Source of the DNA: Sedimenticola thiotaurini
Lineage (GTDB): Bacteria > Pseudomonadota > Gammaproteobacteria > Chromatiales > Chromatiaceae
Reading direction: 5' to 3'
Length of the DNA: 64,000 bases
NCBI RefSeq assembly: GCF_001007875.1
Contig: NZ_CP011412.1
Span: forward strand, 558,001 to 622,000
The stretch's first letter is position 1. Every line of letters begins with the position of its first letter. The position numbers were made by a program, and so were the translations under genes. Shown piece by piece: positions 54,486-64,000 of this stretch. The notes below the pieces were generated by a model. The model searched no databases. It was not told the DNA's origin and saw only the letters and a list, made by a program, of their open reading frames with translations.

Positions 54486-55219
54486 TTGCGCGCCACCAGT
54501 GAGACGAAGTTAAAACACTGGAACCAGAGATCCGCCCGCCGGAAGCCGGCCTGTTTCAGACGGCTCTGGTGGCGTGCCAGACTCTCGGGGATCAGTACAT
54601 TCTCCAGGGCGCTGCGTTTCTGGCTGATCTCCAGGTCGTTATAGCCGTTGGCCCGTTTGAAGGCGTGGTGCATCTCGATCTGCAACTGCTCCTCTTCCGG
54701 ATCTTCGAAGCGGATCTTTTCTGACAGGATCAGGATGCCGCCGGGGCGCAATCCGGCCTGGATCCGTTGCAGCAGAGCGCTGCGCTCCTCCAGCGGAATG
54801 AACTGCAGGGTGAAGTTGAGCGTCACCATGGAGGTGTTTTGAAACGTCATCCGGGTGATGTCGGCGCAGACAAAGTCGATCGGTGTGGCACCGTCCGCCG
54901 CCGGCAGCCGTTTCGCCGCCTGTTCCAGCATGGCCGGCGAGTTGTCCACCGCGATAATGCGGCAACCCGGCACCCGGATACCATTCCGAATAGCCAGGGA
55001 GGTGGCCCCCAGGGAACAGCCCAGGTCATAACAGAGTGTGTCGGGCTGCACATACTGGGCCGCCAGTACCCCACTGAGATTGATCACGCTGTCGTAGCCT
55101 GGCACCGAGCGCCCGATCATGTCGGGAAATACCCGTGCTACCTGCTGGTCGAAGACAAACTTGTCAATCTGTTCCCTCGGGTCGGAGTAGACCCGGTCCT
55201 GCTCTGTATTGCGTTTCAT
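54482..55219 (-). CDS. cmoA: Carboxy-S-adenosyl-L-methionine synthase
   Basis: A 245-residue enzyme making carboxy-SAM from SAM and prephenate. DQQVARVFPDMIGRSVPGYDSVI near residue 25-47 and YDLGCSLGATSLAIRN (the SAM loop) match CmoA. I chose ATG 55219 because the alternative GTG 55264 lies inside a terminator-like hairpin; family members start at a similar point before VFPDM. It heads a two-gene operon with cmoB. Confidence 0.93.
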   Translation of the reverse strand: MKRNTEQDRVYSDPREQIDKFVFDQQVARVFPDMIGRSVPGYDSVINLSGVLAAQYVQPDTLCYDLGCSLGATSLAIRNGIRVPGCRIIAVDNSPAMLEQAAKRLPAADGATPIDFVCADITRMTFQNTSMVTLNFTLQFIPLEERSALLQRIQAGLRPGGILILSEKIRFEDPEEEQLQIEMHHAFKRANGYNDLEISQKRSALENVLIPESLARHQSRLKQAGFRRADLWFQCFNFVSLVARK

Positions 55220-55247
55220 CTGGATGGTCGATGGTCCGGAAAGAGAA

Positions 55248-55280
55248 ATGGCCACCCGCGACACTACCGCGGGCGGCCAT
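55248..55280 (-). terminator. Terminator of the AcuI-like gene
   Basis: A stem of ATGGCC (55248-55253) with GGCCAT (55275-55280), extended by CCGCG/CGCGG, followed on the minus strand by TTTCTCTTT. It begins 20 bases past the AcuI-like stop and precedes cmoA, supporting separate transcripts. Confidence 0.75.
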
Positions 55281-55299
55281 TATCCCTGATTGGCAGGCG

Positions 55300-56295
55300 T
55301 CAGGCTATCTTGACCAGGTAGTGGCCATGGGCCTGTCCCTGGAGGATCTGTTTGAGCTTTTCCGGTACCTCATCGAGGGTGATTTCGGTGGTGAGGGTAT
55401 CCAGGCAGTCCGGTTTCCATTCGCTGGCCATGCGATTCCAGGCGGTGACCCGTTCGGCCATGTCGGCTTCAGCCGAGTCGACGCCGATCAGGGATACCCC
55501 GCGCAGGATGAACGGAAACACCGTGGTGTGAAGTTCCGGGGAGCCCACCAGGCCGGCACAGGTGACAACGCCGCCATAACGGGTCGCCTTAATGGCGCTG
55601 GCCAGCATGTCGCCGCCCACCACATCGATAACCCCGGCCCACTGCTCCTTCAGCATCGGGCGCTGGGTGTCAATAATCGCTTCCCGGCCAACCACTTCGT
55701 TGGCACCAAGCGATTGTAAAAAGTCTGCCGCATCCACCTTGCCGGTAACCGCTGTGACGGAAAATCCCGCCTTGGCCAGCATGGCCACCGCCAGGCTGCC
55801 CACGCCACCGGTGGCACCGGTGACCAGCACCGGCCCGGCCTCGGGGGTGACGCCGTTACGCACCAGGGCATCCATCATCAGGGCAGCGGTCAGGCCGGCG
55901 GTGCCGAACATCATCGCCGCTTTCAGGCTCAGGCCCTGGGGCCGCTTGATCACCCAGGCCGCCGGCACACGAATATATTCAGCCAGGGCACCGTCGGTAT
56001 TCATGCCCAGGTCGTAGCTGGTGACGATGATCTGGTCACCCACGGCAAAATCGGCCTGTTCACTGGCGACAACCACACCGGCCGCATCGATGCCCGGGGT
56101 GTGGGGATAGTTGCGGGTCACCCCCTTGTTACCAATGGAGGAGAGGGCATCCTTATAGTTCAGGGCAGAGTAGTGCACTTTCACCAGCACTTCGCCGGCG
56201 GGCAGTTCGTCGATCCGGCGGGTCCTGATGTGGGTGACATATCTGTTCGGTTCAGCCTCTTCTACAACCAGGGCGCGAAATTGTGTTTCGCTCAT
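55300..56295 (-). CDS. acuI: Acryloyl-CoA reductase / YhdH-type MDR oxidoreductase
   Basis: A 331-residue zinc-independent medium-chain reductase. HYSALNYKDALSSIGNKGVTRNYPHTPGIDAAGVV and the NADPH loop GATGGVGSLAVAMLAKAGF are those of YhdH/AcuI, which reduces acryloyl-CoA to propionyl-CoA with NADPH. The ribosome site AGGAGATAAAC precedes the start. It could protect against reactive acryloyl-CoA arising from branched-chain or other acyl-CoA metabolism; it is far from the island and has its own terminator. Confidence 0.88.
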   Translation of the reverse strand: MSETQFRALVVEEAEPNRYVTHIRTRRIDELPAGEVLVKVHYSALNYKDALSSIGNKGVTRNYPHTPGIDAAGVVVASEQADFAVGDQIIVTSYDLGMNTDGALAEYIRVPAAWVIKRPQGLSLKAAMMFGTAGLTAALMMDALVRNGVTPEAGPVLVTGATGGVGSLAVAMLAKAGFSVTAVTGKVDAADFLQSLGANEVVGREAIIDTQRPMLKEQWAGVIDVVGGDMLASAIKATRYGGVVTCAGLVGSPELHTTVFPFILRGVSLIGVDSAEADMAERVTAWNRMASEWKPDCLDTLTTEITLDEVPEKLKQILQGQAHGHYLVKIA

Positions 56296-56435
56296 TGTTT
56301 ATCTCCTGATGGGGATAGTGGGGTAAAAGATCGGCAGCGCGAGAAATCCTGCTGCAAGCGTGGGATCTCCCTACAACCTAGCAATCCAGGTTGACAGGGG
56401 CAAGGTCGTCAGATCGATCCAGTTGAATCATCGGA

Positions 56436-57230
56436 TCACTCCTGCAGCCGTTTTAGGAATTCGATCCAGTAAGGATTGACCGTGTCCGCATGGCTTATCG
56501 GGGCCATGTGACCACCCTGGAGCCAGTGTGTCTCCACCTGTGGCAGATGCTGTTCAAGGACCTCCGCGACCCGGCGGCTGGGTAGGGGACTCTCCGGGCT
56601 GCGTAACAGGCAAACCGGCATAGTGAGGTTGCGATACTGGGCTGCCCGGAGGTGCTCTCCCAGTATGGCATTGAAATCGAGCTGAACCTTGGGGAAATGG
56701 TGATTTAACAGGCGCTGTCGTTCCGCTGGGAGTCTGTCGTAGGTGCCGGGAGCACTCCAGAAATCGATAAACAGGGCAGTGGCTTCGGCAATTGCATCGG
56801 CCGCCAGCAGTTCACTCAGGCGGGAGTAGACCTGCTGAACAATCTGGTAGGCCTGCTCATCCCTCTCCAGCAGATGAAAGGCGACCGGCTCGTACAGGCC
56901 GAGGGAGAGGATACGATCGGGTTGGGCATGGGCCAGGCGCAGGGCCGTGGCGCCTCCATAGGAGTGTCCGATCAGGTGAAACGGCGCTTCCCCGAGCCGC
57001 TGCCCGGTTATATGGGCTATGCGCCCGGCTTCCTGTGCCAGGTTGAATTGTGCGGGTTCGTCGGGGTATTCGCCGGCGCCATAGCCGTATAGATCGATAG
57101 CCAGAACCCGGTATTCGGACTGCAACCGTTCGCTCAGTTTGCGCCACTGGGTGCGGTTGCTCAGGGAGCTGTGCAGCAGGACCAGAGGTGTACCGGCTCC
57201 CCGGTCATCAATTACCTGTTCAAGATACAT
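56436..57230 (-). CDS. Alpha/beta hydrolase
   Basis: A 264-residue hydrolase: VLLHSSLSNRTQW (oxyanion region), nucleophile elbow GHSYGG (Ser near residue 90), and a late GGHMAPISH with the catalytic His near 240. The substrate is not predictable. GGGAGAG before ATG 57230 decided the start; a longer frame opens at 57257. Monocistronic, divergent from putA. Confidence 0.85.
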   Translation of the reverse strand: MYLEQVIDDRGAGTPLVLLHSSLSNRTQWRKLSERLQSEYRVLAIDLYGYGAGEYPDEPAQFNLAQEAGRIAHITGQRLGEAPFHLIGHSYGGATALRLAHAQPDRILSLGLYEPVAFHLLERDEQAYQIVQQVYSRLSELLAADAIAEATALFIDFWSAPGTYDRLPAERQRLLNHHFPKVQLDFNAILGEHLRAAQYRNLTMPVCLLRSPESPLPSRRVAEVLEQHLPQVETHWLQGGHMAPISHADTVNPYWIEFLKRLQE

Positions 57231-57371
57231 GGACTCTCCCGTGGTTTGTCGCCGCACGATTATTGGTTAGCAGGCAGGTGGATGCAACCTGTGTCAGCGA
57301 GCGGTCCGTGAGAAAACTCGCCGCTGCGCGGATCAGACTATTTCACGCCGTTACTGGGGAGCAGTGCAGAG

Positions 57372-57391
57372 CACTCCACAGTGGTGGAGTG
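57372..57391. repeat. Perfect inverted repeat between the hydrolase gene and putA
   Basis: CACTCCAC (57372-57379) and GTGGAGTG (57384-57391) with an AGTG spacer: an 8-bp dyad in the shared promoter region of two divergent genes. It could bind a regulator as DNA or fold as RNA. The rest of 57231-57583 shows no gene. Confidence 0.5.
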
Positions 57392-57583
57392 AGGGGCTTG
57401 GTTACTGTTACCGGCAAAAGTAATCCGGCCCAGGGGGCGGGTGGCCGGTTAAAGGATAGGCCATGCTGAATAGAGGGTTGGGGCATGGCCGGTAGCTGTT
57501 TTTCTGCGTGCTACAGTTTGACACAGGTAACCTGTCGCTATTCTCAACCGAGTCTGCGGGTCCAGCCAGAGGAGTCAGCTGTT

Positions 57584-60500
57584 GTGATAATCCCATTCGA
57601 TGCCAGCACTGCCTTGGATAGCAACACCATTCAGCAGGCCCCCGATCTGCTCAAGGAGCGCATCAGCCCCCTCTATTGCGTAGACGAAGCGCGTCTGCTT
57701 GAGACGCTCATTCCGCTGGCCCGCCCAGTCGATGATCTGCTGGAGAAGATCACCCGGGAGAGTGCTGGTCTGATCCAGGCTGTGCGGGAGCGGGATGATG
57801 CCATCCACATGATCGACGCCCTGCTGCTGGAGTACAGCCTGGATACCCGGGAAGGGGTGCTGCTGATGTGCCTGGCAGAAGCGCTGATGCGTATCCCCGA
57901 CAGTGCCACCGCGGATGCCCTGATCAGGGACAAGCTGACCGTAGCCGACTGGAAACAGCATCTGCAGCGCAGCCAATCCCTGCTGGTCAATGCCTCCACC
58001 TGGGGGCTGCTGCTGACCGGTAAGGTGATTACCCTGGATGCCGGTATGGATGATGAACCGGCCACCATTATCAACCGGCTGGTGAACCGTCTGAGCGAGC
58101 CGGTGGTGCGGCAGGCGATGCACCAGGCGATGAAAATCATGGGACGGCAGTTTGTGCTGGGCCGCACCATTGCCGAGGCACTGGTCAACAGTCGCCGGTT
58201 GCGGGAGGCGGGTTACAGCTACTCCTTCGATATGCTGGGGGAGGCCGCCATTACGGGCCAGGATGCCGACCACTATTTCGACGCATACAGCCAGGCGATC
58301 CGCGTCATTGGCAGTGAGAAACCCCGGTCAGATCCGGCCGGTCGTTCCAGTATCTCCATCAAGTTGTCGGCCCTGCATCCCCGCTATGAACAGGCCCAGA
58401 AACAGCGGGTGATGGGGGAGTTGGGTGAACGGATGCGGCGTCTGATCCAACTGGCCCGGGAGCTGGATGTGGGTATCACTATCGATGCGGAAGAGGCGGA
58501 TCGGCTGGAGCTGTCCCTGGATCTGTTCGAGCAGCTCTACCGGGACCGGGTCAGCCGGGGCTGGGGCAACATCGGCCTGGTGGTGCAGGCCTATCAGAAG
58601 CGGGCGTTGCCGGTGCTCTGCTGGCTGGCGGCGCTGGCCAACAGCCAGGGGGATCGGATACCGCTGCGCCTGGTCAAGGGGGCTTACTGGGACAGCGAGA
58701 TCAAGCATGCACAGCAACTGGGTCTGCCGGGCTATCCGGTATTCACCCGCAAAGAGGCGACCGATGTCTCCTATCTGGCCTGTGCCCGTTTCCTGCTGAG
58801 TGAACCGGTGCGGGGGCTGCTCTATCCCCAGTTCGCCACCCACAATGCCCATACCGTGGCCAGCGTCGCCAGCATGGCCTCCCATGATGAGTTTGAGTTC
58901 CAGCGCCTGCACGGTATGGGGGATGCGCTCTATGCAACTGTCAGGGAGCGTTACAGTAACCGGGTACGTATCTACGCCCCGGTGGGGAGCCACAAGGATC
59001 TGCTGCCCTACCTGGTGCGGCGGTTACTGGAAAACGGCGCCAACTCCTCTTTTGTGCATCGCTTGATTGATCGGGCGACGCCGGTGGATTCCCTGATCGA
59101 ACATTCGGTCATCCAGTTGTGCCGTAACCAGACCCTGGCCAATGAGCGTATCCCGTTACCAACGGCAATCTATGGGCCGACACGGGGCAATTCCCAGGGA
59201 CTGAATATCAACGTGGCGGATCAACGGTTGCCATTGCAACAACAGGTCGCCGGTTTTTACAAACAGCGCTGGCAGGCCTGTCCTATCGTCAACGGCAGCG
59301 CCATGGAGACCGGCACGGCGCTGCCGGTACGGGCTCCCCAGGATCGGGCCATCCAGGTGGGCAGCCTGTTTGAGGCGGACAGTGAAACGGTCGCGCAGGC
59401 GATCCAGGGAGCACAGCAGGCATTCCCCCGCTGGAACGGGACGCCGGTGAAGGAGCGTTCAGCCGCCCTGGAGCGGGCCGCCGATCTGTTGGAAACTCAC
59501 CGGGCGGAGTTGATTGCTCTCTGCCAGCTGGAGGCCGGCAAAACTCTGCAGGATGCCATCGACGAAGTGCGCGAGGCGGTGGATTTCTGTCGCTATTACG
59601 CGGTACAGGCTCGACAACTGTTTGGTACGCCAGTCACTCTGGACGGTCCCACCGGTGAGACCAATGAACTCTATCTGCAGGGACGGGGAGTGTTTGTCTG
59701 TATCAGTCCCTGGAATTTTCCCCTGGCCATCTTCACCGGCCAGGTGATGGCGGCCCTGGTGGCCGGCAACTGCGTGCTTGCAAAACCTGCGGAGCAGACC
59801 AGCCTGATCGCCGCCCGTGCTGTCACTCTGTTCCACCAGGCCGGAATTCCGGGCGAGGTGCTGCAACTGGTGCCGGGGGAGGGGCGGCGGATCGGGCCTC
59901 TGCTCACTGCCCATGCAGGGATTACCGGCGTGGCCTTTACCGGCTCCACTGAAACGGCCTGGCAGATCAACCGTTCCCTGGCGGCGCGCAACGCACCCAT
60001 CGCCACACTGGTGGCGGAGACCGGTGGGCAGAATGCCATGATCGTGGATAGTACCGCACTGCCGGAGCAGGTGATTCAGGATGTGGTCGCTTCCGCCTTT
60101 ACCAGTGCCGGACAGCGCTGCTCCGCGCTGCGGGTACTGTTTGTCCAGGAGGATGTGGCCGACCGCATACTGGATCTGCTCAGGGGAGCCATGGCGGAGC
60201 TGACGGTGGGCGATCCCTGTCATCTGGAGAGCGATGTGGGGCCGGTTATTGATGAAGCGGCCCGCCGTACGCTGCAGCAACATATCAGCGAGATGCGCCA
60301 GCAGGCCAGGCTGATTGCCGAGACGCCCTTGCCCCCGGATGGGGAAGCCGGCTGTTTCGTGGCACCGGTGGCGTTTGAGATCAAGCGTATGGATCAGCTC
60401 GACCGCGAGCACTTTGGTCCTGTCCTGCATGTGATCCGCTTCAAGGCTGCCGGGTTGGACGAGGTGATCAGCCAGATCAACCAGGCCGGCTATGGTCTTA

Positions 60501-60769
60501 CCCTGGGCATCCATTCCCGCAATGAAACCACCAGTCGTTATATTGAATCGCGAGTGCGGGTGGGCAATGTCTATATCAACAGAAACCAGATTGGTGCGGT
60601 AGTTGGTGTGCAGCCGTTTGGTGGTCTGGGCCTGTCTGGCACCGGACCCAAAGCGGGCGGTCCACACTATCTGCTGCGCTTCGCCACGGAGAGAACCCGC
60701 ACCATCAACAGCGCAGCGATTGGTGGTAATGCAACGCTGCTGTCCCTGCAAAACAGCGTGATCCGATGA
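57584..60769 (+). CDS. putA: Bifunctional proline dehydrogenase / L-glutamate gamma-semialdehyde dehydrogenase
   Basis: A 1061-residue enzyme oxidising proline to glutamate in two steps with substrate channelling. The FAD-linked proline dehydrogenase barrel covers about residues 100-450 (YSYDMLGEAA-like SYSFDMLGEAA, SISIKLSALHPRYE and RLVKGAYWD). The aldehyde dehydrogenase half (about 530-1040) has E812 in VAETGGQ and the catalytic C846 in SAGQRCSALR. There is no ribbon-helix-helix domain, so it does not repress its own gene. GTG 57584 follows AGAGGAG; a longer in-frame ATG at 57485 lacks a ribosome site. A second liv-type transporter follows after 200 bases. Confidence 0.95.
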   Translation: MIIPFDASTALDSNTIQQAPDLLKERISPLYCVDEARLLETLIPLARPVDDLLEKITRESAGLIQAVRERDDAIHMIDALLLEYSLDTREGVLLMCLAEALMRIPDSATADALIRDKLTVADWKQHLQRSQSLLVNASTWGLLLTGKVITLDAGMDDEPATIINRLVNRLSEPVVRQAMHQAMKIMGRQFVLGRTIAEALVNSRRLREAGYSYSFDMLGEAAITGQDADHYFDAYSQAIRVIGSEKPRSDPAGRSSISIKLSALHPRYEQAQKQRVMGELGERMRRLIQLARELDVGITIDAEEADRLELSLDLFEQLYRDRVSRGWGNIGLVVQAYQKRALPVLCWLAALANSQGDRIPLRLVKGAYWDSEIKHAQQLGLPGYPVFTRKEATDVSYLACARFLLSEPVRGLLYPQFATHNAHTVASVASMASHDEFEFQRLHGMGDALYATVRERYSNRVRIYAPVGSHKDLLPYLVRRLLENGANSSFVHRLIDRATPVDSLIEHSVIQLCRNQTLANERIPLPTAIYGPTRGNSQGLNINVADQRLPLQQQVAGFYKQRWQACPIVNGSAMETGTALPVRAPQDRAIQVGSLFEADSETVAQAIQGAQQAFPRWNGTPVKERSAALERAADLLETHRAELIALCQLEAGKTLQDAIDEVREAVDFCRYYAVQARQLFGTPVTLDGPTGETNELYLQGRGVFVCISPWNFPLAIFTGQVMAALVAGNCVLAKPAEQTSLIAARAVTLFHQAGIPGEVLQLVPGEGRRIGPLLTAHAGITGVAFTGSTETAWQINRSLAARNAPIATLVAETGGQNAMIVDSTALPEQVIQDVVASAFTSAGQRCSALRVLFVQEDVADRILDLLRGAMAELTVGDPCHLESDVGPVIDEAARRTLQQHISEMRQQARLIAETPLPPDGEAGCFVAPVAFEIKRMDQLDREHFGPVLHVIRFKAAGLDEVISQINQAGYGLTLGIHSRNETTSRYIESRVRVGNVYINRNQIGAVVGVQPFGGLGLSGTGPKAGGPHYLLRFATERTRTINSAAIGGNATLLSLQNSVIR

Positions 60770-60811
60770 TCCGGGGCGCTGCTGCATCTCAATCTGATTG
60801 GGCTGTGAAAG

Positions 60812-60840
60812 TTGTTATTGTGCGGATTACTAACTATAAG
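60812..60840 (+). promoter_or_regulatory. Predicted promoter of the second liv cassette
   Basis: -35-like TTGTTA (60812-60817), 17-base spacer, -10 TATAAG (60835-60840), followed by a leader of about 120 bases to the livH-like start. No LiuR-type ACGT array is present, unlike the first cassette. Confidence 0.5.
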
Positions 60841-60968
60841 AATGTAGAGCGATATAAAAAGAAAACATTTCAGCGCCGGTAACAAGCTGATCAGACAGTC
60901 GGCAGAGACCGCTATATACGGGTCGATGCGCGGCTGCAATATAACAAGAAGAGACCTGTGAGGAGTGC

Positions 60969-61883
60969 ATGGAATACTTTATCCAGCAGTTAATCAACGG
61001 CGTTACGCTTGGGTCGATTTACGGACTGATCGCCATCGGCTACACCATGGTGTATGGCATTATCGGCATGATCAATTTTGCGCATGGCGATATTTTCATG
61101 ATCGGTGCGTTTCTTTCCCTGATCACTTTTCTGGTGCTCGGAATTATCGGTATCACCTGGATTCCCCTGGCGCTGCTGATCGTACTGCTGGTCTCCATGC
61201 TGATCGCCGCAATATACGGCTGGACGGTGGAACGACTGGCTTACCGGCCGCTGCGGGGGTCATTCCGGCTCGCTCCCCTGATCTCCGCCATCGGGATGTC
61301 GATCTTCCTGCAGAACTATGTCCAGCTGCTGCAGGGGGCCCGGGTCCGTCCCGTACCTCCGGTTATCTCCGGCGGATTCACTTTTCTGGAGGGTGGCAGT
61401 TTCCCTATTACGGTCAGCTATCTGCAGATCGTGATCGTGTTGTTGACCATTGCACTGATGACAGGGTTTGCGCTGTTGATCGCCCGCACTTCACTGGGGA
61501 GGGCGCAGCGGGGCTGTGAACAGGACCGAACCATGTCGGCCCTGCTCGGCATTAATGTGGACCGGACCATCTCGCTGACCTTCGTCATGGGGGCCGCGCT
61601 GGCGGCGGTGGCCGGTATGCTGTTCGTGCTTTATTACGGAGTGATCGATTTCTATATCGGTTTTCTGGCCGGCATCAAAGCGTTTACCGCGGCGGTGCTG
61701 GGTGGTATCGGATCGTTGCCGGGCGCCATGCTGGGTGGTCTGCTGATTGGCCTGATTGAGACCTACTGGTCTGCCTACTTCAGTATCGAGTACAAGGATG
61801 TGGCCGCCTTCGCCATTCTGGTGCTGGTGCTGATCTTCCGGCCCACCGGGCTGTTGGGGAAACCGGAAATCGAGAAGGTGTAG
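60969..61883 (+). CDS. livH: Liv-type ABC transporter permease (LivH, second cassette)
   Basis: A 304-residue permease closer to classical amino acid LivH than the copy at 8599: [39 protein letters not shown] near residue 10-48, [21 protein letters not shown] and [16 protein letters not shown] 60969 follows GAGGAG at 60960-60965. With livM (2-base gap) and livG it forms a transporter whose binding protein and livF are probably beyond the window. Being near putA, it may import amino acids. Confidence 0.92.
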   Translation: MEYFIQQLINGVTLGSIYGLIAIGYTMVYGIIGMINFAHGDIFMIGAFLSLITFLVLGIIGITWIPLALLIVLLVSMLIAAIYGWTVERLAYRPLRGSFRLAPLISAIGMSIFLQNYVQLLQGARVRPVPPVISGGFTFLEGGSFPITVSYLQIVIVLLTIALMTGFALLIARTSLGRAQRGCEQDRTMSALLGINVDRTISLTFVMGAALAAVAGMLFVLYYGVIDFYIGFLAGIKAFTAAVLGGIGSLPGAMLGGLLIGLIETYWSAYFSIEYKDVAAFAILVLVLIFRPTGLLGKPEIEKV

Positions 61884-61885
61884 GT

Positions 61886-63235
61886 ATGACGATCGAATCC
61901 AGTAACGAACCCCGCGCCATCGATTTTCCCGCGCTGTTGAAGGAGTCGGCTGTCGCCGCGCTGGTGGCCCTGGGCCTGACTGTGGTCATGCTCGGTTTCC
62001 GCACGGTGGATACCAGCTCCGGGCTGGGTATCACGACCCGCTGGCCCCTGGTGGCGGTGGCCGTCATGTCGGTATTTTTCGGCCGTTTGCTGTTTGCCTT
62101 CCGCCGTGAATGGAAGGCCGCCCGGCAACCGGCAAAACGGGATCTCAAGCGGGAGGAGAGGCGCGCGGCAACCATTGTGAAACGCTTTTCCACCATTGGC
62201 GGTCCGCTGTTCATCGCCTTCGCCCTGGTGTTACCCATGCTGCCGTTTGCCGACCGCTACGTGGTGGATATAGCCACCTATGTGTTGATCTATGTGATGT
62301 TGGGTTGGGGACTCAATATTGTGGTCGGACTGGCCGGCCTGCTGGATCTGGGTTACGTGGCGTTCTATGCCGTTGGCGCCTACTCCTATGCCCTGTTTGC
62401 CCTCTATTTTGATCTCTCATTCTGGGTCTGCCTGCCCCTGGCCGGGCTCTGTGCGGCCGGTTTTGGTGTGCTGCTGGGGTTTCCGGTTCTGCGGCTGCGT
62501 GGCGATTACCTGGCCATTGTTACCCTGGGGTTCGGTGAAATTATCCGGGTGATCCTGCTCAACTGGTACACCTTCACCAACGGGCCTGATGGCATCTCCG
62601 GTATTCCACGGCCCAGTTTCTTCGGCCTGGAGTTCAAGCGCAGGGCCAGCGAGGGGGCTGAGACTTTTCACCAGTTCTTCGACCTCGATTACTCCTCCAT
62701 GCACCGGCTGATCTTCCTCTATTATCTGATCCTGGTTCTGGCGCTGATGACCAATTTCTTCACCCTGTGTATCCGCAAAATGCCGGTGGGTCGTGCCTGG
62801 GAGGCGCTGCGGGAAGATGAGATAGCGTGCCGATCGCTGGGTATCAATCCCACCAATACCAAGCTGACGGCGTTTGCCCTGGGTGCCATGTTTGCCGGCT
62901 TTGCCGGCTCCTTCTTCGCCACCCGGCAGGCCTTTATCAGTCCCGAGAGTTTTACTTTTATCGAATCGGCAGTGATCCTTGCCATCGTGGTGCTGGGTGG
63001 AATGGGTTCCCAGGTGGGCGTGGCGATCGCGGCAGTTTTGCTGATCGGCGGCACCGAGTTGTTCCGGGAGTTGGAGGAGTATCGCATGCTCGCCTTCGGT
63101 GGTCTGATGGTTGCCATCATGGTGTGGAAACCACGCGGACTGCTGGCTCATCGTGAACCCACCATCAAACTCCATCCGGATGGTGAGCCGCCGCCTGAAG
63201 AGAGTCCGCCAGCAGCTGCGGGGGAGCGGGCATGA
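61886..63235 (+). CDS. livM: Liv-type ABC transporter permease (LivM, second cassette)
   Basis: A 449-residue permease. Residues 1-110 add two membrane helices and a charged linker ([18 protein letters not shown]), as in E. coli LivM, before the conserved core [59 protein letters not shown] is the coupling segment. The Pro-rich C-terminus ([13 protein letters not shown]) is poorly conserved. Its stop overlaps the livG start in ATGA. Confidence 0.92.
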   Translation: MTIESSNEPRAIDFPALLKESAVAALVALGLTVVMLGFRTVDTSSGLGITTRWPLVAVAVMSVFFGRLLFAFRREWKAARQPAKRDLKREERRAATIVKRFSTIGGPLFIAFALVLPMLPFADRYVVDIATYVLIYVMLGWGLNIVVGLAGLLDLGYVAFYAVGAYSYALFALYFDLSFWVCLPLAGLCAAGFGVLLGFPVLRLRGDYLAIVTLGFGEIIRVILLNWYTFTNGPDGISGIPRPSFFGLEFKRRASEGAETFHQFFDLDYSSMHRLIFLYYLILVLALMTNFFTLCIRKMPVGRAWEALREDEIACRSLGINPTNTKLTAFALGAMFAGFAGSFFATRQAFISPESFTFIESAVILAIVVLGGMGSQVGVAIAAVLLIGGTELFRELEEYRMLAFGGLMVAIMVWKPRGLLAHREPTIKLHPDGEPPPEESPPAAAGERA

Positions 63236-64000
63236 GCAGTAGCGTATCCTCCCTGTCACCTGAACTGGTCATACCCAGTGGCGTTGCACCGCTGTTGACC
63301 ATTGAGCACCTGACCATGCGGTTTGGTGGCCTGACCGCCATTGATGATGTCTCCTTCGCCGCGGGCGAGGGGGAGATTACCGCGATTATCGGACCGAATG
63401 GGGCCGGTAAAACCACTCTGTTCAACTGTATCACCGGCTTCTATACACCCACTGTCGGCCGGTTGACCCTGCGGGCCCGGGGGGAAACCTTTCTGCTGGA
63501 ACGGATGGATGGGTTTCGCATCGCCCAGAAGGCCCACGTTGCCCGGACCTTCCAGAATATTCGTCTCTTCTCGGAGATGTCGGTGCTGGAGAATCTGGTC
63601 GTTGCCCAACATAACGAATTGATGAAGGCATCCGGTTATACAGTAACCGGCCTGTTCGGTTTTCGCGGCTATCGGAAAAAGGAGCAGGAGGCGGCCGATC
63701 TGGCGCGCTACTGGCTGGACCGGGTGGGACTGACCCGGCTGGCCGATATCAATGCGGGCAATCTCCCCTATGGCGCCCAGCGACGACTGGAGATTGCCCG
63801 GGCCATGTGCATCAAGCCGACCCTGCTCTGTCTGGATGAGCCGGCCGCGGGGCTGAATCCGAAGGAGTCAGGGGAACTCAACGCCTTGCTGAACTACATC
63901 AAGGATGAACACCGGATCGGGCTGCTGTTGATTGAACACGATATGAGCGTGGTGATGGAGATTTCGGATCACGTGATCGTGCTCGATTACGGCAGCAAGA
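63232..64000 (+). CDS. livG: Liv-type ABC transporter ATP-binding protein (LivG, second cassette, partial)
   Basis: 256 residues before the window ends; the C-terminal part is missing. Walker [21 protein letters not shown]-loop [20 protein letters not shown], signature [16 protein letters not shown] and Walker [13 protein letters not shown] are complete, with [12 protein letters not shown] carrying the switch His. A 25-residue N-terminal extension precedes the domain. Translationally coupled to livM by ATGA. Confidence 0.93.
   Translation, partial: MSSSVSSLSPELVIPSGVAPLLTIEHLTMRFGGLTAIDDVSFAAGEGEITAIIGPNGAGKTTLFNCITGFYTPTVGRLTLRARGETFLLERMDGFRIAQKAHVARTFQNIRLFSEMSVLENLVVAQHNELMKASGYTVTGLFGFRGYRKKEQEAADLARYWLDRVGLTRLADINAGNLPYGAQRRLEIARAMCIKPTLLCLDEPAAGLNPKESGELNALLNYIKDEHRIGLLLIEHDMSVVMEISDHVIVLDYGSK

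Overview
The window reads as chromosomal DNA of a gammaproteobacterium. CmoA/CmoB, DNA polymerase II, the divergent TesA and YbbA/YbbP pair, a Rof-type Rho antiterminator and a LiuR-type MerR regulator all point that way. By eye the GC content is high-50s to about 60 percent. A sulfur-oxidising Chromatiales or Sedimenticola-like host is a guess. There is no phage, IS element, CRISPR array, rRNA or tRNA that I can support.

Region 1 (about 2.3-31.4 kb) is a catabolic island for branched-chain acyl-CoAs. On the minus strand lies livG - acyl-CoA synthetase - livH - livM - livJ - livF - PaaK-like ligase, followed by an alpha-methylacyl-CoA racemase-like gene. Next come a universal stress protein, a crotonase, a 3-hydroxybutyryl-CoA dehydrogenase and a fused B12-dependent isobutyryl-CoA mutase (IcmF). 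The plus strand carries liuR, then liuA - thiolase - acyl-CoA dehydrogenase - DsbA-like isomerase - liuB - liuC - liuD - liuE. Together these encode leucine/isovalerate breakdown to acetoacetate plus acetyl-CoA. They also encode a second branch: isobutyryl-CoA to butyryl-CoA by IcmF, then beta-oxidation to acetyl-CoA. Five near-identical operators (three ACGT cores spaced 6 bp apart, on the -35 box) sit before livG, uspA, icmF, liuR and liuA, which argues for one LiuR regulon covering uptake, activation, isomerisation and oxidation.

Region 2 (31.4-46.3 kb) is mixed. It has Rof, an HDOD protein, a GGDEF/EAL protein overlapped by a ModA-like periplasmic protein, a SulP transporter with a small membrane partner, a two-component system, DNA polymerase II and the YbbAP ABC exporter.

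Region 3 (46.3-57.2 kb) holds tesA, a phytase-like esterase, a DUF2889 protein, an exported ZnuA-like/Sco1 fusion that has lost its zinc ligands, NudC, a small HTH gene below an apparently orphan cobalamin riboswitch, cmoBA, an AcuI-type reductase and an alpha/beta hydrolase.

Region 4 (57.5-64 kb) has putA followed by a second liv-type ABC cassette (livH, livM, livG), cut by the window end. The first 190 bases hold only the tail of one gene. Start codons were re-chosen from ribosome binding sites where the longest frame looked over-extended; these choices are noted per gene.
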